From the NCBI GenBank assembly GCA_965277425.1, contig CBDICR010000007.1:186001-250000 (forward strand): a stretch of 64,000 bases of DNA. Reading direction: 5' to 3'. The notes under the pieces were generated by a model. It searched no databases and had not been told where the DNA came from. It saw nothing but the letters and a program-made list of their open reading frames with translations. Positions 61,201 to 64,000 of the stretch are shown one piece after another (positions within the stretch are counted from its first letter, which is position 1; each line of letters opens with the position of its first letter). Both the position numbers and the translations under genes were made by a program. The stretch comes from Poindextera sp965277425 (GTDB lineage: Bacteria > Pseudomonadota > Alphaproteobacteria > Caulobacterales > Caulobacteraceae).

Positions 61201-64000
61201 GAACAGGCCGACGAAGCCGTTGCTCGAAAAGCCCGCGACGCCGGCCTGCGGCGTCGCCGTCGTGTCCTTGATGGTCAGGTTGGAGACGGTGTAGCCCGCT
61301 CCGTTCAGGCTTCCGGTGAAGGGCGCCGCGAGCAAGGCCCCGACCGGCGCGAAGCCGTTGGCCGGGTTCCAGACGCCGGCGGCGCTTGTGGTCTCGCTGG
61401 CGTCGATATCGCTGGCCAGGGTGTAGGCGGCGTTCGGATGCAGCGTCATCAGCTGAAGCTGATGGGCGTTGGTGATGGTGGTGGCGTATTCCGAGCGCAG
61501 GATCGGCCGGGTCTCGCCGGCGATCATGAACCACGTGCCGGTCAGGTCGAAGTTGGCGTAGCTGGCCGTGGCGTAGGGGCTGAAGCCGGTCGAACCGCCG
61601 ATGCCGCTGACCTTGGTCGCCGAGGTTCCCGCGCCGATGAGGGTGTAACCGCTCATCTGGCCGGTCGCGCCGACATCCCAATAGCTGTTCGAAACCGAGG
61701 CGGTATCGGGCGGGGCGTAGTTCGGCGGGCCGCTGTCGGGGTCGCCGTCGCCGATGACCGCGACCAGGCCGCCCGTCGTCCCCGAACCGGTGACATGTCC
61801 CGTCGCATAGACATCGCTTGCCGTGGCGTTCCGCTGCACGAAGCCGGCGAAGCCGCCCGTATCGGAGACGCTTCCTCCGCTCGAAGAGACGGCGCCCAGG
61901 GCGTAGGAATTGGTCACCGTCGCGCCGGAGTCGATGTCGCCGGCGAACCCTCCCGCCAGGGTGCTGACCGCAGTGTTCGCGCCCGCGAGCGTCTGCACCG
62001 CGCCGCTGGCGTAGGACTGGTCGATGCTTGCGCCGTTGGCGACTTCGCCGACGAAGCCGCCGGCGACGTCGTTGAGGCCGCTCGCCGGGGCCGCGGTCTG
62101 GGTCACCAATCCGGAGGCGTAGGCGTCGCTGACCAGGGCCTGGGGGCCCGTCACTTCGCCGACCAGGCCGCCGACAACCGATCCATCGCCGCCGCTGACG
62201 GCGCCGGTCGCAAAGGCGCCGGTTACGCTGGTCGCCTGGGGTGCGCCGCCGAGGTCGAAGCCATAGACCTGTCCGACCAGCCCGCCAGCCGCTGGCGCGT
62301 TGGCGCCATCGGTCGCCCCGACGCTGACCGCGCCCGTCGCCGATGAGCCGGCGATGCTCGAGCCGCCCAGGGCCGAGCCCACCAGGCCGCCCGCGAATGC
62401 GTTCCCACCGGAGACGGTGGTCGAGGCGCGCGAGTTCAGGATCGAGCCATAGGACTCGCCGACCAAGCCTCCGGCGTCCGCGACCGCGTATCCGTAAGCG
62501 GAGTTCGTCCCGTCGCCGGTGAGCACCCGACCCGACGCCGAGTCGTTCTGCACCGTGCCGTCGAGGTGGCCGACCAGGGCGCCCACCTGCATGCCGGCGC
62601 CGCCGCTGACCTTGGCGTTGATCAGGCTGACGTCTCTGACCATGGCGCCGGAGGCCACGGAGCCGAACAGGCCCACCTGGCCGTTGGTGGCGGAGTAGTT
62701 GATCCCCTCGAACTGATACTGAGCGATCGGGATGTTGGCGGTGATGGTCAGGTTGGAGATCGTATTGCCGAGCCCGGTGAAAGTCCCGCCGAACGGGTTG
62801 TTGGCCAGGTTGGCGATCGGGGCGGCGGTGAAGATGGTGGCGGTGGCGCCGTTCCCGGCCGTGTTGATCGGCGCGAAGTCCAACGGCGTGGCCAGGGCAT
62901 AGACGCCGCCCAGGTCATTGTTGATGTTAAGCAGGTCGGCTTGGTTGAAGATCAGTGAGTATTGCGCGCCGTTGATGTAGAGGCTCTCGCCGAAGTCCGG
63001 CGTGCCGGTGAAGCTGAGGCTGCCGCCGTTGAGGAAGGAGTAGTCGCCGCCGCTCCCGCCATCGTCGGTGACCAGCGACACCTGGACGTTCGGATCGCTG
63101 GCCGTGATGGCGCCGCTGACCACGATGGAATGGTAGGCGTCGAGGGTCAGGGCTCCGGGGTTCGACCAGGTGAGCGGCGTCCCGATCAGAATGTCGCCGA
63201 CGGCCGGCCCCTGTCCGACCGGCGTGAGCCCCGCCGCGGCGGAGTTTTGCAGGATAATGCTCGATGTGGACGAACTGGTGCTGATCGTCCCGCTCTGGGG
63301 ACCGTTGGGGCCGGCCGCGATGGCGCCGTTCGGGCCGAGAATCACCTCAGTGGCGGCGATGAACACCGATGTGCCGCTGCTGATCGGGCCATCCACGGTG
63401 ACCGGGCCGGCGGGATCGATGCGGATCGCGCCCGCGCTGGTCAGTGAGCCGCCAGTGGGGATGTTGACCGCGGAATCGGCGTCGAGGATCACGCTGGAGC
63501 CATCGGTCTTCATGCCGTTGGCGGTGACGGCGCCGCCCAGATTGATGATGCCCGAGCCGGGAACCGTATCGTCATTGGCGGCGTCGGCCTCGAACCAACT
63601 CCCGGCGGTGGTGCTGCCGCTGGCGCCCTGGGTGATGGCCGACGCGCTCGGGGTTCCGGCCGGCGAAGACTCGTTGACCAGGGCGACGCCCGCATCGTTC
63701 CCATGCGAATCCGTCGTCGGCGTGAACTGCACGTTGACGCCGTTGTCGGCGTTGTAGACCACCGCGTCGCTGGCGGTGACCGCGCCATCCTGGGTGATGG
63801 TCGGCGCCTGCAGCAGCACGAAGCCGGCGCCGGCGGTGATCGAAGCGCCGCCGATGGTCATGGAGCCGTTGCTTGACGAGCCGTCGACCTCGATCGCCCC
63901 CTGACCCGGCGTCGCCTGCGGAGAGATCTGGATCGTATTGCCGGTCATCGCCTGGTTCAGCGAGGCGGCGTCCTCCTTGAAAATCCCCGTCGAGGCGAGG
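55294..64000 (-). CDS. Giant filamentous-haemagglutinin-like adhesin (partial at 5' end)
   Basis: At least 2901 residues are visible; the frame continues past the right edge, so the true start and signal are not seen. An internal ATG at 63948 is not a start because coding continues upstream (IFKEDAASLNQAMTGNT). The visible part begins with a beta-helix of FHA type (ITAGAGFVLLQAP). It then has three GLUG-motif modules (about 58690-62990), an MBG domain (DDTTSVYGQFPIYTLSA), and eleven YDG-type repeats (about 55575-58410). The short tail ends with a Cys pair (LCPPTAPCPV). This is a two-partner-secretion-like surface exoprotein. Its TpsB partner should lie further upstream. It is followed with a four-base overlap by the CHAT protease gene. 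Confidence 0.9.
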   Translation of the reverse strand, partial: LASTGIFKEDAASLNQAMTGNTIQISPQATPGQGAIEVDGSSSNGSMTIGGASITAGAGFVLLQAPTITQDGAVTASDAVVYNADNGVNVQFTPTTDSHGNDAGVALVNESSPAGTPSASAITQGASGSTTAGSWFEADAANDDTVPGSGIINLGGAVTANGMKTDGSSVILDADSAVNIPTGGSLTSAGAIRIDPAGPVTVDGPISSGTSVFIAATEVILGPNGAIAAGPNGPQSGTISTSSSTSSIILQNSAAAGLTPVGQGPAVGDILIGTPLTWSNPGALTLDAYHSIVVSGAITASDPNVQVSLVTDDGGSGGDYSFLNGGSLSFTGTPDFGESLYINGAQYSLIFNQADLLNINNDLGGVYALATPLDFAPINTAGNGATATIFTAAPIANLANNPFGGTFTGLGNTISNLTITANIPIAQYQFEGINYSATNGQVGLFGSVASGAMVRDVSLINAKVSGGAGMQVGALVGHLDGTVQNDSASGRVLTGDGTNSAYGYAVADAGGLVGESYGSILNSRASTTVSGGNAFAGGLVGSALGGSSIAGSSATGAVSVGATDGANAPAAGGLVGQVYGFDLGGAPQATSVTGAFATGAVSGGDGSVVGGLVGEVTGPQALVSDAYASGLVTQTAAPASGLNDVAGGFVGEVANGASIDQSYASGAVQTLAGANTAVSTLAGGFAGDIDSGATVTNSYALGAVSSSGGSVSDTGGFAGFVQRNATASDVYATGHVTGSGTTGGLVAVIGDGDPDSGPPNYAPPDTASVSNSYWDVGATGQMSGYTLIGAGTSATKVSGIGGSTGFSPYATASYANFDLTGTWFMIAGETRPILRSEYATTITNAHQLQLMTLHPNAAYTLASDIDASETTSAAGVWNPANGFAPVGALLAAPFTGSLNGAGYTVSNLTIKDTTATPQAGVAGFSSNGFVGLFGVIGAGGLVQDITLANASVTGGDGMAVGALAGLDLGGIGHATSSGLVAAGNTVTTTPPTFALAGGLVGGGALGGTITNASSSAAVSAGSAGIAGGLVGLLTDGGSISNAFAAGAVSVGTAAGGDASEAGGLVGWMYGYSSPNDVGAAAVSVIGSYATGQVSSGAGSTIGGFVGALENGVVANSYATGAVANASGVGTLYQSGGGSSNGDLAGGFAGEIDNNSTVFGSYASGAVNTVGAAAGAPITLAGGFVGEMDTGATVADAYALGAVTVAGGVAGAAGGFAGLVQGAASIDQVYATGHISGGSQSGGLVGMLGNAGDTTSPTSGVLSDSYWDEGTTGTTTGFNLSGGGAAANVAGISGATNLSPYAASSYANFDLAGVWFMIEGETRPILRSEYATTITNAHQLQLMSLDPTADYTLANDVNASETASAAGVWNPANGFVPVGVAGGGATPFSGQFDGQGYIVSNLTIIDTAPVAQTSGFGAASNGAVGLFGVISGGVSNLKLANASVTGGDGMSVGVLAGDLAAGGVVSKVSSSGTVVTGDGVSTGNGFADATAGGLVGASSGYIANSSSSASVRGGQASVGGLVGELQDGEIQTAFASGAVTVGANAGGQTPNAGGLAGSSTGGSTILDSYATGNVDAGASSAAGGFIGVSQGSITDASAAGVVTQAAGQNGVEDLAGGFAGQITGGQVAQSFSTGAVNVAGSSTPALAGGFAGQVDGGTVMNAYSTSPVTVSNSLSDSVGGFVGDIASGSVSDVYAIGAVSASGSVGGVAGSVEGDLSNAYWNSATTGQQTGANGASASDISGDPYDANSYAGFDFTNVWSAPSPGFYPQLYGVSHVLSIAADDTTSVYGQFPIYTLSATGLQGGDTFVPNVQAIQFTQSGAISSTSGYYNVGAVDLNVAGATASGPSGAYRFIAAPDGTLTVTQASLTLYASSDDKTYDGGTDDPNANIGESGLVAGDGYSASESYDGPNVGGHTLSIDGYTINDGNGGANYSVSTQDGAGQINPIDLTAILVGTVEKTYDTNTDATLTAANYQLPGVINGEDVTLINTPTSGTYDTADVGTGKTVTVNGLSSSLSGSGAGNYILEDSASGAVGIIDPAPLTLTAIGDTKTYDGTTNDALIPTESGLLGNDGYTATQSFASKDVLAAGASLLSVDPGYTISDGNGGNNYAVTLVSASGTINPAPLVLSATSDTKTYDGGTSSSAMPTANTLFGGDTLTATQSFGSKNVLGAGNSVLAIDPGYTINDGNGGADYTVTQVKTAQGTINPAPLVLNATSDTKTYDGGTSSGATPTADTLLGGDTLTAAQSFQSKDVLGAGNSVLAIDPGYTINDGNGGADYTITQVKTAQGTINPAPLALNAVTDSKPYDGGTSSSGTPTYDPSQVFGGDTVTGLTQDFVSKDVLAGGSTLQVNGYTINDGNGGADYAVTTNTASGAITPAPLTLNAVMDSKPYDGGTSSSGTPTYDPSQVLGSDSVTGLAQDFVSKDVLGARLSTLQVSGYTINDGNGGADYIVTTTTARGTITPAPLVLNATPDTKTYDGGTSSSAAPAADTLLGGDTLAATQSFASKNVLGAGNSVLAIDPGYTINDGNGGADYTITKVNTAQGTINPLALTAALTGTVEKTYDTTTAASLDGANYTLPGVIQGDNVSLNDPASGTYDNANAGTGKLVSVTGLQISGADAANYTVNGAAAGDVGTIAQAPLTVSAVSDTKTYDGGVLSSATPTGSGLLGGDTVSGLTESFDSKNAGARTLSVTGYTISDGNDGGNYAVITTTAAGAIDPKALTASLTGTVDKTYDGNTAATLAADNYSLTGVISGDTLKLNDPTSGTYDDASAGTGKLVSVSGLALSGADAANYTVNGSAAGPVGTITTPPQTLQITVPVNDVTSSGFAAATAATAAIAAVDSANATVINVFPVAPTDDQAAKGDNLPITGAGNRDLWTGSDESGQLCPPTAPCPVTPGAKP
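55575..58410 (-). repeat. Tandem YDG repeats inside the adhesin gene
   Basis: Eleven coding repeats of roughly 80-90 codons contain KTYDGGT or EKTYDTNT followed by a strand pattern and DPGYTINDGNGGADY-type endings. Three of them (about 56360-56610, 57130-57382 and 57385-57637) are close to identical in protein and mostly identical in DNA, and two others (about 56620-56870 and 56878-57127) match each other the same way. Three are of a different subtype (EKTYDTTT, ending in NYTVNG...). This is a repeat tract able to expand or shrink by recombination. Confidence 0.85.
58690..62990 (-). repeat. Three homologous GLUG modules in the adhesin gene
   Basis: Three large modules of roughly 440-490 codons follow each other (about 61510-62990, 60030-61510 and 58690-60030). 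Each has the order ITNAHQLQLM or a variant, NPANGFAPVG, NLTI..T.., GLFG..., many GGLVG/GGFVG turns, and a closing YWD...TG and FDL or FDF..W region with GETRPILRSEYATT in the first two. They look like duplicated beta-helix blocks. Confidence 0.8.

Noticed and set aside
55294..63948. ATG at 63948 as the start of the adhesin
   Set aside because: The same frame stays open through the right edge and continues the same type of sequence, so the start is outside the window.

Overview
This is a strongly GC-rich, densely coding stretch of an alphaproteobacterial chromosome. GTG and TTG starts are common, genes often overlap by 1-8 bases, one promoter fits the EcfG-type GGAAC-N16-CGTT pattern, and a DUF6491-like secreted protein is present. 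Together these suggest a member of the Caulobacteraceae (Caulobacter or Phenylobacterium type). That placement is inference from gene content, not from a marker gene. No rRNA, tRNA, CRISPR array, transposase or prophage was seen.

Layout. 0-14 kb holds mixed housekeeping and stress genes: a hemolysin III-like membrane protein, a CinA domain protein, a GAF/PAS hybrid histidine kinase, a VirJ-like lipoprotein hydrolase, several small secreted or membrane proteins (one under an EcfG-like promoter), DUF1003, a TetA-type MFS pump, a stand-alone ClpX zinc-finger/HTH protein behind three palindromes, and modA-modB without modC. 14.2-20.3 kb is a tight six-gene operon: DUF4129, DUF4350, MoxR ATPase, DUF58, SpoIIM-like, RDD. 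20.3-27.9 kb carries a membrane protein, a GSAM-like aminotransferase, an amidase and a TetR-arylsulfatase pair with a clear promoter/operator.

28.0-30.7 kb is the most unusual locus. A promoter is followed by a 41-codon gene with a near-ideal ribosome binding site, then an HExxH protein resembling the alpha-ketoglutarate HExxH peptide hydroxylases of RiPP pathways, then a stand-alone adenylate-forming enzyme. I read this as a candidate peptide-modification cassette of a type I do not recognise.

30.7-49.8 kb contains a GGDEF-EAL protein and then a broad catabolic region: cytochrome P450, ferritin-like protein, two acyl-CoA synthetases, coniferyl-aldehyde-type dehydrogenase, two MDR oxidoreductases, PhyH-type dioxygenase, an adjacent acyl-CoA dehydrogenase pair, enoyl-CoA hydratase, secreted hydrolase and an MFS transporter. 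A mazEF module sits inside it. The set would suit breakdown of a hydrophobic substrate such as a steroid, terpenoid or branched fatty acid.

49.9-64.0 kb is one minus-strand operon read from beyond the right edge: a giant filamentous-haemagglutinin-like adhesin (three GLUG modules, one MBG domain, eleven YDG repeats), a secreted CHAT protease with an intact His/Cys pair, a CHASE2 membrane protein and a small secreted protein, all overlapping or nearly so. Short palindromic elements of about 130-150 bp lie between several genes (near 0.1, 20.4, 23.2, 24.8 and 34.7 kb).
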